Source: a virus
Length of the DNA stretch: 25,342 bases
Direction: 5' to 3' (one strand)
Virus record (IMG/VR): IMGVR_UViG_3300042477_000086
Span: 1-25,342 of that record
The notes below the pieces were generated by a model. It did not search any database. It had not been told where the DNA came from and saw nothing but the letters and a program-made list of their open reading frames with translations. A program made the translations under genes and the position numbers. Positions 1 to 6,080 of this stretch are shown here, piece by piece. Numbering within the stretch: the first letter of the stretch is position 1; every line of letters starts with the position of its first letter.

Positions 1-60
1 GCCACAGGAGCCGGCGCTACCGGAGTCTCGACCACAGGTGCCGGTGCTACAGGGGTTGAG
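1..60. repeat. 30-bp tandem repeat, two units visible
   Basis: Bases 1-30 and 31-60 align with about 22 of 30 identities (both contain CCACAGG, CCGG and GCTAC). On the minus strand each unit encodes ten residues ending TPVAPAP. The array may continue beyond the window edge. Confidence 0.6.
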
Positions 61-266
61 ACAACCGGAGACACTGTGACAGTAACGGGGACAGTCACCG
101 GAGACTCGGCAGCGGGGACAGTTGTCACAGGCACCTCAACAGGAGTAGGATTCACCACCTTCGCCACTTCCGCCTGGGCAGCAGCGGGGAGCTTCTCGAC
201 CAGCATCTTCAAGACCATCGTGTTAGCAAGGATCGCTTCAGCAATGATGTGGATTTCAGATTTCAT
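1..266 (-). CDS. Pro/Val/Ala-repeat protein, 3' end beyond window
   Basis: The frame is open from ATG at 266 down to base 1, so only the first 88 or so residues are seen and the C-terminus lies outside. The first 35 residues look helical (MKSEIHIIAEAILANTMVLK, then LVEKLP). After that the protein becomes a low-complexity Pro/Val/Thr/Ala tail that settles into 10-residue units of the form V-V-x-T-P-V-A-P-A-P. The ATG overlaps the stop of the upstream gene (ATGA at 263-266), so it is probably translationally coupled to the small DNA-binding-like protein. I do not recognise the family. A helical head with an extended Pro-rich tail could be a linker or scaffold-type protein, but this is a guess. 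The gene is supported by the overlap and the long repeat-preserving frame. Confidence 0.6.
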   Translation of the reverse strand, partial: MKSEIHIIAEAILANTMVLKMLVEKLPAAAQAEVAKVVNPTPVEVPVTTVPAAESPVTVPVTVTVSPVVSTPVAPAPVVETPVAPAPV

Positions 267-463
267 TTTGTTAGTCCTTTGGTAAATAGAGGGTTCAACT
301 TGGGTGCTTCGATCTCAATGCGGTTCTCGATGAACGCAGTCACCAACTCACGCAGTACGAATGAGGTGCCACCGTACTTTGCGGATAAGTTGATGAAATT
401 CCTGCGGACTTCGGGTGACAGTCTCACCGCTACTGTCTGATCCTTCGTCTTCTTGGTTGCCAC
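263..463 (-). CDS. small ribbon-helix-helix-like protein (66 aa)
   Basis: A 66-residue basic protein. Residues 9-16 (QTVAVRLS) look like the short beta strand of a ribbon-helix-helix DNA-binding fold. They are followed by PEVRRNFINLSAKYGG and a second helix (SFVLRELVTAFIENR), which is the usual strand-helix-helix order. The preferred start is GTG at 463, because AAAGGAG lies 8 bases upstream; the longer ATG start at 523 would overlap the promoter -35 box. The stop overlaps the start of the next gene as ATGA. A near-consensus promoter lies just upstream. Proteins of this class often act as dimeric repressors of their own operon, so autoregulation at the divergent 464-554 region is plausible. 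It is not shown by the sequence, and the fold call rests on pattern only. Confidence 0.7.
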   Translation of the reverse strand: MATKKTKDQTVAVRLSPEVRRNFINLSAKYGGTSFVLRELVTAFIENRIEIEAPKLNPLFTKGLTK

Positions 464-494
464 TTCTGATCTCCTTTGTGAGTAGGTGTTGCAA

Positions 495-523
495 ATCATA
501 AAGACTTGTTTTACACTTGTCAA
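495..523 (-). promoter_or_regulatory. near-consensus sigma-70 promoter, leftward
   Basis: On the minus strand there is TTGACA (523-518), a 17-base spacer and TATGAT (500-495). The -35 is perfect and the -10 matches five of six. Transcription would begin near 488 and read the 66-aa gene and the repeat protein. A weak opposing pair with 17-base spacing (TTGCAA at 489-494, TACACT at 512-517) overlaps it and could serve the HNH and primase genes. Confidence 0.75.
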
Positions 524-554
524 TAGCAGTCAAACAAAAATTTACGAGGTAACC

Positions 555-1313
555 ATGTCAGCACTTCCAGACCATCTAGTTTTACTACCTATCTCGGTAG
601 CAAAACTCAGAGGAATCAAGATGTTCTATAAGTCAGTAGGGTGTAAGAAATGCGGTTGTCATGCGTATTGGGTCAGTGACAGTAGATGCTACGAATGCGC
701 TAAACAGCGGTTGAGGGATAGGTACAAGACTAATCCAGACAAGGAAAAGGCTAGAACCAGTGCCTACAGCAAACAACCCGAAGTCCGATTGAGAAACGCT
801 GAGAGACTTAGACAGAGGCGCAAAGAGAACCCCGAACGATTCAGAGAATACGACGCAACCAAGCGATTGAAGATAGTTTCCGATCCTGTATCACTGACTA
901 AAGAACGACAAAGACAACGAGTAAAACAGAAACGTGCATACGAGAAAGACCCTGAGAAATTCAAGGAGCGTAGAAGACAATGGTACGCAGTAGAGGATAA
1001 CGCTAACTACTCACGGCAATACTGTACTGAGTACAAACGGAATCATCCAGATGTCATACGAAACCTGAATCTCAAACACAATGGGAAAGACCGAGCAGCA
1101 AGGAAGAAAAGGCTTCCCGCATGGCTAACCCAAGAGGATTTCAATCAAATGAAGAAGATTTACGAACAAGCAAAGACGTTAGGATTACACGTCGATCACA
1201 TCATCCCGCTACAGGGTAAAAATGTAAGTGGTCTTCATGTACCGAGTAATCTTCAGCTTCTGAGTCAAGCTGAGAATTGTGCAAAGAAAAACAGATACGA
1301 GGTGGAACTATGA
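555..1313 (+). CDS. HNH endonuclease, probably free-standing homing type
   Basis: A 252-residue, very basic protein. Near the N-terminus is a zinc-ribbon-like Cys cluster (C30, C33, C35, C45, C48: CKKCGC ... CYEC). The middle is charged and repetitive, with several 'NPEKxRE'-like units such as NPERFREYD and DPEKFKERR. The C-terminal HNH motif starts at about residue 212: HVDHIIPLQGKN, then GLHVPSNLQLL and ENCAKKN, giving the DH, N and terminal N positions of phage HNH nucleases. The start at 555 has ACGAGGT upstream. An alternative start at 621 (MFYKS) with AGAGG upstream would drop 22 residues that do not look part of the family. The stop overlaps the primase start as ATGA. Such enzymes nick or cut DNA and spread themselves into phage lacking them. 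Arg codons are mostly AGA/CGA, unlike the head genes. Confidence 0.85.
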   Translation: MSALPDHLVLLPISVAKLRGIKMFYKSVGCKKCGCHAYWVSDSRCYECAKQRLRDRYKTNPDKEKARTSAYSKQPEVRLRNAERLRQRRKENPERFREYDATKRLKIVSDPVSLTKERQRQRVKQKRAYEKDPEKFKERRRQWYAVEDNANYSRQYCTEYKRNHPDVIRNLNLKHNGKDRAARKKRLPAWLTQEDFNQMKKIYEQAKTLGLHVDHIIPLQGKNVSGLHVPSNLQLLSQAENCAKKNRYEVEL

Positions 1314-3799
1314 GTGCTGTACCGAAGATGTCACCAATGCTTGCCGCTTATGAGAGTTATATTAATGTCGGATTTTCACTGGTCCCCATTGTTTCAGGAA
1401 AAGGTCCGGTCGGTCTAGGTTGGAATGCGAGAGAGCGATGTGTCACTGACATCTCGAAACTAAACGATACGATTGGAGTTGGTCTAGCTCATGCGTACAG
1501 CGGAACGATGGCGTTGGACATCGATGAGTGGGATAAAGCCAGTGAATTCTTGGCTACCCATGATATTGACCTGAAATCACTATTTGATGCTCCTGACTCA
1601 GTGACTATCAATAGTGGTAATCCCGGTCATGCCAAGCTGCTTTACCGTATGCCGTTTGGTATGTCATTGACTAGCAAGAAGCTGATCTATGTCGAATCGG
1701 ATGGTATGAAAAAAAACTATCTCGACTTCCGCTGCGCCACCGCATCAGGACTAACTGTGCAGGATGTGTTGCCAAGTGCAGTACGTCACCCGATTACTTG
1801 TCAGCCGTATAGTTGGGGTGGAAATGGACATTACACCAACCTCCCCGCCATACCCGAGGCATTACTTGCTCTTTGGCAGTCCCTCTTGACCAAGGATACC
1901 GAGCGTAGTATTTCGGTCAAGGGTTCCCCGGTCGATGCCTCATGGGATGAGATCAAACAGGCACTCGACCATATCAACCCGGACATCAGCCGCGACGAGT
2001 GGGTGCAGATCGGTATGGCGCTGCACTATGCCGGCACTGCCACGCAGCAACTCGACCAGGCACTCACTGTATGGAATGATTGGAGTGCCAACGGGAGCAA
2101 GTACAAGGGTGAGAAGGATATCCTGACCTGCTGGAAATCCTTCACAGCAGACGATACCGGAGTCAAGCTCGGCACCCTGTTCCACTACGCCCGAGATGCC
2201 GGCTGGGTACGTCCGTTGCCAGATGTGACCTATATGTTCAGCGAGGTGACCGCATCCTCCCCAAAGTCCATTATTGACGGGCTGGTGATCCATCCTCCCG
2301 TCTGCGATATCGACCTGTTCCCCGAAGTGCTAACCAATCGCGCCAAGGTGATCGCCCGTGCATTCGCCGCTGACCCTCTAGTCCCCATCTTCGCCGGACT
2401 TGGGGCTATACAGGCGGCAGTCGATCAGCGTACCCGTCTGCATCTGATGGACGGCTGGGAAGTGCCACCTATCCTCTGGACGATGACAGTCGGGTCACCA
2501 TCGGCCAAGAAGACCCCTGCTGCCACCCCCATGTTGGAAATACTGGCAAAGCTGGAGAAGGAAGACCTTCCCCGGTATCGTCAAGAGTTCGCCTTATATG
2601 AGGCACTTGAGGCGGCATACGCAGCATCGAAGAAGGCATACCTGCAAGCTGCTGCTGATCCCAATCATATGCTCGGGGGTAATCTGGATGTCGCCGCCTT
2701 ACCGACCGTTGCCGCCCAGCCTATAGCTCCTGTAGCCCTCCGAATGACCGTGGGTAATATCACCAGCCAGAAACTCGCACGAATGGCTATAGAACGTCCC
2801 CGTGGGCTTCTGTGCCATCTGGATGAAATGAGAAGCTGGGCAGACAAGCTATCGGACAAAGGATCAGGCGAGGATCGATCCACATGGGTACAGTCCTATG
2901 AGGGCAAAGAGTACAAGATGGATCGGGTAGGCGATGGCGACCTATGCGCTGACCATCTGGCAGTCGGGATACTCGGCAATATGCAGCCTCATGTACTGAC
3001 CGAAAAACTACCCATGCTTATATCAGATGGTCTTATACAGCGGTTTATATTCGCCGTCATATCGGATCACCATAGTGACAAGCTCAACGATCCCTCGGCC
3101 ATAGACCCGATAGGGCAGCTACAGTACGAAGAAGCCATCCGCGCCATATATGCCCTGCCAGTGACCACCTATCGCCTGTCAGAGGGTGCTTATACGGCTT
3201 TCCGGGCTTATCAGGAATGGTTCCTTATATTGAAGAAGGATGAACGTATCACCCAGGCCTCGAACGTATATATGGAAGCCATAGGTAAAGTCGAAGGCAC
3301 CACTGGCCGCCTTATGCTGCTGCTGCACCTTATAACTGATCCCCACGCTATCGAGGTATCAGCGGATACTGCCGTGAGAGCTATACGACTGGTACAGGGC
3401 TATATCGTACCAGCTATGCGTTATGTGTACGGCAATATCGAGGGAATCGACGCAAGCTCTCTCGATAAGTGGGTTTTGGATCACGTTCTATATGTGGCAA
3501 GTCAAGCCAGTACGATAACCCTCTCCGAATTGCGTAGGTCTGCCCGACAGCAGATCAAAGGTATAACACCACAGCGGGCTGATTTGATGCTATCTGATGC
3601 AATGGGGATTCTTGAATCGAATGGGTGGGTTAGTCTGCTGGAACAGAATCAGAAAACCACTAAATGGGCGATTAATCCCGCCATCAAGGATATTGACAAG
3701 GATTACCGGCAGACTGTTATCGATGCGCGGCAAAGGATATATGATCATATCCACGCGACATCAGGCGGAAAAGCCCCTAGGCGCATCGCCAAGGGATAA
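1310..3799 (+). CDS. primase-helicase (prim-pol + PriCT-2-like + DUF3987-type helicase)
   Basis: An 829-residue replication protein with three regions. Residues about 10-195 resemble the bifunctional primase/polymerase domain: the acidic pair D70/D72 in ALDIDEWD, H107 in NSGNPGHAKLLYR, and LDFR (138-141) followed by VLPSAVRHP. Residues about 207-300 match a PriCT-2-like linker (WDEIKQALDHINPDISRDEW, then WKSF and GTLFHYARDAGW). Residues about 335-640 resemble the DUF3987 P-loop region, with a variant Walker A (GSPSAKKT, 395-402) and a Walker B-like LCHLDEM (501-507). Together they would lay primers and unwind DNA at the phage origin. The start at 1310 is preferred over the upstream ATG at 1277, because it has GAGGTGG upstream and overlaps the HNH stop. 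The helicase region uses ATA for isoleucine far more than the rest of the gene. Confidence 0.9.
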   Translation: MSAVPKMSPMLAAYESYINVGFSLVPIVSGKGPVGLGWNARERCVTDISKLNDTIGVGLAHAYSGTMALDIDEWDKASEFLATHDIDLKSLFDAPDSVTINSGNPGHAKLLYRMPFGMSLTSKKLIYVESDGMKKNYLDFRCATASGLTVQDVLPSAVRHPITCQPYSWGGNGHYTNLPAIPEALLALWQSLLTKDTERSISVKGSPVDASWDEIKQALDHINPDISRDEWVQIGMALHYAGTATQQLDQALTVWNDWSANGSKYKGEKDILTCWKSFTADDTGVKLGTLFHYARDAGWVRPLPDVTYMFSEVTASSPKSIIDGLVIHPPVCDIDLFPEVLTNRAKVIARAFAADPLVPIFAGLGAIQAAVDQRTRLHLMDGWEVPPILWTMTVGSPSAKKTPAATPMLEILAKLEKEDLPRYRQEFALYEALEAAYAASKKAYLQAAADPNHMLGGNLDVAALPTVAAQPIAPVALRMTVGNITSQKLARMAIERPRGLLCHLDEMRSWADKLSDKGSGEDRSTWVQSYEGKEYKMDRVGDGDLCADHLAVGILGNMQPHVLTEKLPMLISDGLIQRFIFAVISDHHSDKLNDPSAIDPIGQLQYEEAIRAIYALPVTTYRLSEGAYTAFRAYQEWFLILKKDERITQASNVYMEAIGKVEGTTGRLMLLLHLITDPHAIEVSADTAVRAIRLVQGYIVPAMRYVYGNIEGIDASSLDKWVLDHVLYVASQASTITLSELRRSARQQIKGITPQRADLMLSDAMGILESNGWVSLLEQNQKTTKWAINPAIKDIDKDYRQTVIDARQRIYDHIHATSGGKAPRRIAKG

Positions 3800-3802
3800 A
3801 AG

Positions 3803-3827
3803 AAAAGCCCCGATTAAGGGGCTTTTT
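3803..3827. terminator. bidirectional Rho-independent terminator
   Basis: Stem AAAAGCCCC (3803-3811), loop GATTAA, and GGGGCTTTT followed by another T (3818-3827). Downstream of the rightward primase this leaves a T run. Read leftward, the reverse strand ends in TTTTCTTTT, so it also serves the convergent small-gene cassette. A second AAAAGCCCC inside the primase end (3769-3777) could compete for the same GGGGCTTTT. Confidence 0.9.
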
Positions 3828-3845
3828 GTTTGGTTTGAGGTTAGG

Positions 3846-3902
3846 CTAACTGCGCCACAGGATACCGACTAAGGCGAGGCAAAGGGCTAACAGTGTGGAC
3901 AT
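3846..3902 (-). CDS. possible 18-aa single-span membrane peptide
   Basis: ATG at 3902 overlaps the stop of the 53-aa gene (TAATG), and GGAG lies about six bases upstream of it. The peptide is MSTLLALCLALVGILWRS: one continuous hydrophobic segment ending in a Trp-Arg interface. Its stop (3846-3848) comes just before the shared terminator, so it would be the last gene of the leftward cassette. Tiny one-span peptides occur among phage lysis and membrane proteins, but nothing here assigns a function. A chance ORF of this length cannot be excluded; the coupled start and hydrophobic composition are the only support. Confidence 0.35.
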   Translation of the reverse strand: MSTLLALCLALVGILWRS

Positions 3903-4063
3903 TATTTCTCCGGATGTTCTGATTGATAAACGTCTTTGGCTAACTTGATAAGGGATTCTGCCTGATCTGGATACAACCCATTGTGTTCGGCGTATCGTTC
4001 AATGGTCAGATAGTTATTGAACCAATCAAGGTATACAGCGATTAGTGTGTCGCGCATGATCAT
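3902..4063 (-). CDS. conserved-looking small phage protein (53 aa)
   Basis: Begins MIMRDTLIAVYLDWFNNYLT and continues IERYAEHNGL, then ends in a charged helix (DQAESLIKLAKDVYQSEHPEK). The 'YLDWxNNyLTxExfAEhxGL' pattern is one I associate with small uncharacterised proteins common in tailed phages. The segment LTIERYAEHNGLYPDQAESLI has the look of a small helix-turn-helix, in which a fixed-in-place helix is followed by a recognition-like helix. The ATG at 4063 overlaps the preceding stop as ATGA, and the gene's own stop overlaps the next ATG. It is too short for ordinary ORF thresholds, but the coupling on both sides and the familiar motif make it a good call. Function unknown; an early-gene role is suggested only by its cassette. 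Confidence 0.75.
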   Translation of the reverse strand: MIMRDTLIAVYLDWFNNYLTIERYAEHNGLYPDQAESLIKLAKDVYQSEHPEK

Positions 4064-4290
4064 TTCCCATTCTCTAGTTTTTCTATACTCGCTTTCAATT
4101 CGTCGATAGTCTCCAAGGCGGACTCTAACTCTAGCCCTAGCTCTTCGTAGCTCTTCCAGTCACAAAGTCGCATTTGATCTAGCAATGATTCGAGCGTATT
4201 GCGCATTGCGTCCGGAGTACCATATCTGACAACCTCATCGATAGCAGCAGCCGACAAGTAGGTGCCTTGTGATTGTTCATGGTTTAGCAT
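4060..4290 (-). CDS. hypothetical protein, acidic coiled-coil C-terminus (76 aa)
   Basis: The start is ATG at 4290, with AAGGGGA six bases upstream; an in-frame ATG at 4350 lacks a site and would run into the upstream gene. Residues 1-40 are mixed (GTYLSAAAIDEVVRYGTPDAM). The C-terminal half (ELGLELESALETIDELKASIEKLENGK) is a strongly heptad-like acidic helix, probably a coiled coil. Its stop overlaps the next start as ATGA. I do not recognise the family. It lies in the leftward small-gene cassette and is probably expressed early with its neighbours. Confidence 0.7.
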   Translation of the reverse strand: MLNHEQSQGTYLSAAAIDEVVRYGTPDAMRNTLESLLDQMRLCDWKSYEELGLELESALETIDELKASIEKLENGK

Positions 4291-4300
4291 GGTGTTCCCC

Positions 4301-4867
4301 TTAGTGAGAGATAAAACAAAGTTTGCCTTTAGCGCCGGCAAGTTTGGCAATGGCTAACAGGGCTTGGCGCATCGAATCGGAACCACATCCGCCAATATGT
4401 GCGCGTTTCTTTAGGTCTTCTTTGACCTGATGGCGTAGCGTGCGCGGTACAGTGCACCGATAGTGGTATCCGGCATCCTCGCTTATCGCATAGGCGGCAT
4501 CAAGTGCCGCATCAGAATAGTCGGGATTTGGATAGTCTGCCCATACCATTCCCTTATCATCGGCGTATTGGCTACCGTATAGCTCAATCCCTGCCGATTC
4601 AATCGCGTCCGCTAGTGCCTGGCTTTCCTTGTGGTAGCCGTATCCGCCCGCGCTACCTTTCCCGCTCGCGTGGATGGCACCATGTACCCATAGCGATATA
4701 TAGACCACACTGGCAGAGCCACTGCGCCCCATGTATGCACGCGCAGTGACAATCTCGCGTAGCTCACCATTGATTGTGCCGACTACGGAATAGGCGCTCA
4801 CCAATTCTTTATCGCGCCCATAGTTGTAAGCGTTCGATTGATCAGGCTTGATTAGTTTGGCTTTCAT
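4301..4867 (-). CDS. conserved hypothetical phage protein (188 aa)
   Basis: A 188-residue soluble protein. The N-terminal half reads as a beta-rich segment (SAYSVVGTINGELREIVTARAYMG, then ASVVYISLWVHG) and passes into a Gly/Ser/Tyr loop (GKGSAGGYGYHKES). The C-terminal half is helical and ends in a basic, Cys- and Gly-containing tail (KRAHIGGCGSDSMRQALLAIAKL). I know this as a type of uncharacterised phage protein but cannot attach an activity; no catalytic motif is clear. The start at 4867 has GAGGT upstream, within the preceding gene, and overlaps that gene's stop as ATGA. The stop is only 10 bases before the next start. Confidence 0.8.
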   Translation of the reverse strand: MKAKLIKPDQSNAYNYGRDKELVSAYSVVGTINGELREIVTARAYMGRSGSASVVYISLWVHGAIHASGKGSAGGYGYHKESQALADAIESAGIELYGSQYADDKGMVWADYPNPDYSDAALDAAYAISEDAGYHYRCTVPRTLRHQVKEDLKKRAHIGGCGSDSMRQALLAIAKLAGAKGKLCFISH

Positions 4868-5019
4868 TTCAATACCTCATGAAGGATAGTAGATAGACCG
4901 GCAAAGCTCATGGCGATGCCGGATTCTGCGACACTAAACACACCAGCGATAAATCCCGCACCGACTAGCGCAACAAGTGCCAGTAGTGCGAGACGAAAGA
5001 TAAGTTCAGCGGATGTCAT
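4864..5019 (-). CDS. small membrane protein (51 aa)
   Basis: ATG at 5019 has AGGGGA upstream. The peptide starts MTSAELIFRLALLALVALVG and continues AGFIAGVFSV, giving one membrane span over about residues 5-30, followed by a short amphipathic tail (GLSTILHEVLK). The stop overlaps the start of the 188-aa gene as ATGA, which supports translation. A single-span small protein encoded by an early phage cassette could act at the membrane (host takeover, superinfection exclusion, holin-like), but nothing distinguishes these. It was missed by length-limited ORF calling. Confidence 0.65.
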   Translation of the reverse strand: MTSAELIFRLALLALVALVGAGFIAGVFSVAESGIAMSFAGLSTILHEVLK

Positions 5020-5028
5020 GATGATCCC

Positions 5029-5103
5029 CTAGAGAGTGATGCCGTGGATGAATCGGGCTTTGTAGTAACAGTGGAACAGATAGGCTAGTTCTTGTTGCGT
5101 CAT
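5029..5103 (-). CDS. possible 24-aa peptide
   Basis: ATG at 5103 is preceded by a full GGAGG (5113-5117) nine bases upstream, one of the strongest ribosome sites in the cassette. The peptide is MTQQELAYLFHCYYKARFIH plus GITL, rich in aromatic residues. Its stop lies within the ribosome site of the 51-aa membrane protein, an arrangement expected of a leader or coupled gene. Function unknown. It could instead be a non-functional leader whose strong ribosome site simply loads ribosomes for the next gene. Confidence 0.4.
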   Translation of the reverse strand: MTQQELAYLFHCYYKARFIHGITL

Positions 5104-5146
5104 GGTTTGCTACCTCCATGTGCATTATTCTAGTGATTCATTCCAT

Positions 5147-5184
5147 AAAGTCTAATCATTGTTTCTGATACTCGATTAGACTTT
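5147..5184. repeat. 11-bp perfect inverted repeat in leftward cassette
   Basis: AAAGTCTAATC (5147-5157) and its exact complement GATTAGACTTT (5174-5184), 16 bases apart, lie in the 89-bp gap between the 119-aa and 24-aa genes. TTCCATAA occurs as a direct repeat at 5141-5148 and 5183-5190. The stem is AT-rich with no T run after it, so it is not a standard terminator. An operator, RNA-processing site or attenuator is possible. Confidence 0.75.
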
Positions 5185-5192
5185 CCATAAGG

Positions 5193-5552
5193 TTATGCTG
5201 ATAGTTCTTTCTGAATCATTCGCATGATTCGATCACGATCAGCAGGGAATTCTTGCCCGACGTGCTTGCTCGCATCAAATAGGCTTGCACTTCCTCGGTC
5301 AATCTCTTTGACCCAGTATGCTACCTCTTCATGGATTGCCTGATCACTGGCACCATGTACCGCTACCTTTTTGGTTACAGTCTTCGTGGCGATTGTGGGG
5401 ACGTATTCCACATTGCGCACGAACGGAAAGAGCGAATCCATCATCCCTAACTTGTGCGCTTTGCGATACGCGACACTGTTGCCGCGCCAAAAGTCAGACC
5501 TAGTTTTGTAGTTACTTGCTTCTTTGATCACTGCCATTGCGTCCCATTTCAT
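5193..5552 (-). CDS. small protein with 'YKTRSEF'-type DNA-binding module (119 aa)
   Basis: The start at 5552 has AAGGGGA upstream. The N-terminus (residues about 7-40: AVIKEASNYKTRSDFWRGNS, then VAYRKAHKLGMMD) matches the 'A.kYkTRseF.k.ssgAY.aA.r.G.lD' module. I associate that module with DNA-binding segments next to phage VSR-type and homing endonucleases. No nuclease motif follows. The remainder is a Thr/Lys/Val stretch (TIATKTVTKKVAVHGAS) and a helical C-terminus (IHEEVAYWVKEIDR, FPADRDRIMRMIQKE). It is the first gene of the leftward cassette, next to the inverted-repeat control region, so it may be a DNA-binding early protein. Whether it binds those repeats is inference. Confidence 0.75.
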   Translation of the reverse strand: MKWDAMAVIKEASNYKTRSDFWRGNSVAYRKAHKLGMMDSLFPFVRNVEYVPTIATKTVTKKVAVHGASDQAIHEEVAYWVKEIDRGSASLFDASKHVGQEFPADRDRIMRMIQKELSA

Positions 5553-5594
5553 GATGGTTCCCCTTCGTGGTGGATAAGTTAGTTCAGTCTAACA

Positions 5595-5757
5595 TGTAAA
5601 TGTAAATAAGTGTAACTGTTCCATCCGTCTAGTTTTGGGGATATGGATACTTTGAAAAATTTAGTTTTGTAGTTGGAATTATTACAAGAATTTAACTCAT
5701 CCAAAAATTCTCGCACGGAAAGCACGGATGGAACAGTTACACTTATTTACATTTACA
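5595..5757. repeat. perfect 34-bp inverted repeat with 95-bp AT-rich spacer
   Basis: The left arm 5595-5628 and right arm 5724-5757 are exact reverse complements over 34 bases; pairing fails on the first base outside and inside. Each arm contains TGTAACTGTTCCA and TGTAAATGTAAA-type repeats. The arms flank the AT-rich 5629-5723 and sit 42 bases upstream of the 119-aa gene start. Confidence 0.95.
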
Positions 5758-5827
5758 CATTGTCACAGTTACACAGTCCCGAATCATTCGGGATTCTAGG
5801 ATAGTTCGATAGTCTGTAACTGTTCCA
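5611..5827. promoter_or_regulatory. four TGTAACTGT sites (putative operator or iteron cluster)
   Basis: TGTAACTGT is found at 5611-5619 and 5815-5823 on the plus strand, and at 5733-5741 and 5765-5773 on the minus strand. Three of the four are extended to the 13-mer TGTAACTGTTCCA (5611-5623, 5729-5741, 5815-5827). Two sites lie inside the inverted-repeat arms and two outside, so the motif is repeated independently of the arms. This is what a multi-site protein-binding region would look like. Confidence 0.65.
5777..5793. repeat. short perfect hairpin
   Basis: TCCCGAA (5777-5783), loop TCA, TTCGGGA (5787-5793). There is no T run on either side, so it is probably not a terminator. It lies between the third and fourth TGTAACTGT sites. 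Confidence 0.6.
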
Positions 5828-5976
5828 AGTGTGACAACCATGTATTACCTGACCAGGTTAGTCGGGTATCCAGGTCGGCTCGGGTCTGTGGTGTCACTGC
5901 TCCACCTGCTACCGCGTCACCTCCAGATGCGAATGATTCTTGTTCGTGATGCCAGGGGGGGAGGGTCTGACTCATC

Positions 5977-6034
5977 TGTGTAAGTTTTAGCCAGAGCCCC
6001 CCACGCGCCGAAGAAGCTAAAATGACCTTACACA
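5977..6034 (+). promoter_or_regulatory. 15-bp bulged hairpin upstream of terS
   Basis: TGTGTAAG plus TTTTAGC (5977-5991) pairs with GCTAAAA (6016-6022) and CTTACACA (6027-6034), leaving a TGAC bulge and a 24-base loop. The loop carries C6 (5997-6002), which is complementary to the G7 run at 5955-5961, so a pseudoknot-like fold is possible. It ends 46 bases before the terS start and could be a leader structure or part of the DNA packaging site. Confidence 0.55.
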
Positions 6035-6080
6035 TTCCATAATCAGTTAAACTGTGATACCCTAGGGCAGCACATCAACA

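Larger units (their letters stand above)
5553..6080. other. 528-bp divergent control region without a confident gene
   Basis: This region separates the leftward cassette from the rightward virion genes. It holds the 34-bp inverted repeat, four TGTAACTGT sites, a 7-bp hairpin at 5777-5793, G7 and C6 runs (5955-5961, 5997-6002), and a bulged hairpin at 5977-6034. A short palindrome CAGTT-A-AACTG lies at 6044-6054. The 95 bases between the arms of the large repeat are AT-rich. I see no sigma-70 promoter of good quality in either direction and no tRNA. An ORF on the minus strand at 5796-6035 is doubtful. Position and structure fit an origin, an operator region or a packaging site. Confidence 0.7.

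Noticed and set aside
5796-6035. 79-aa minus-strand frame in the divergent region
   Set aside because: No ribosome site at its ATG, start inside the bulged hairpin, end inside a repeated site, and no recognisable family. It could still be a first early gene, but support is too thin.
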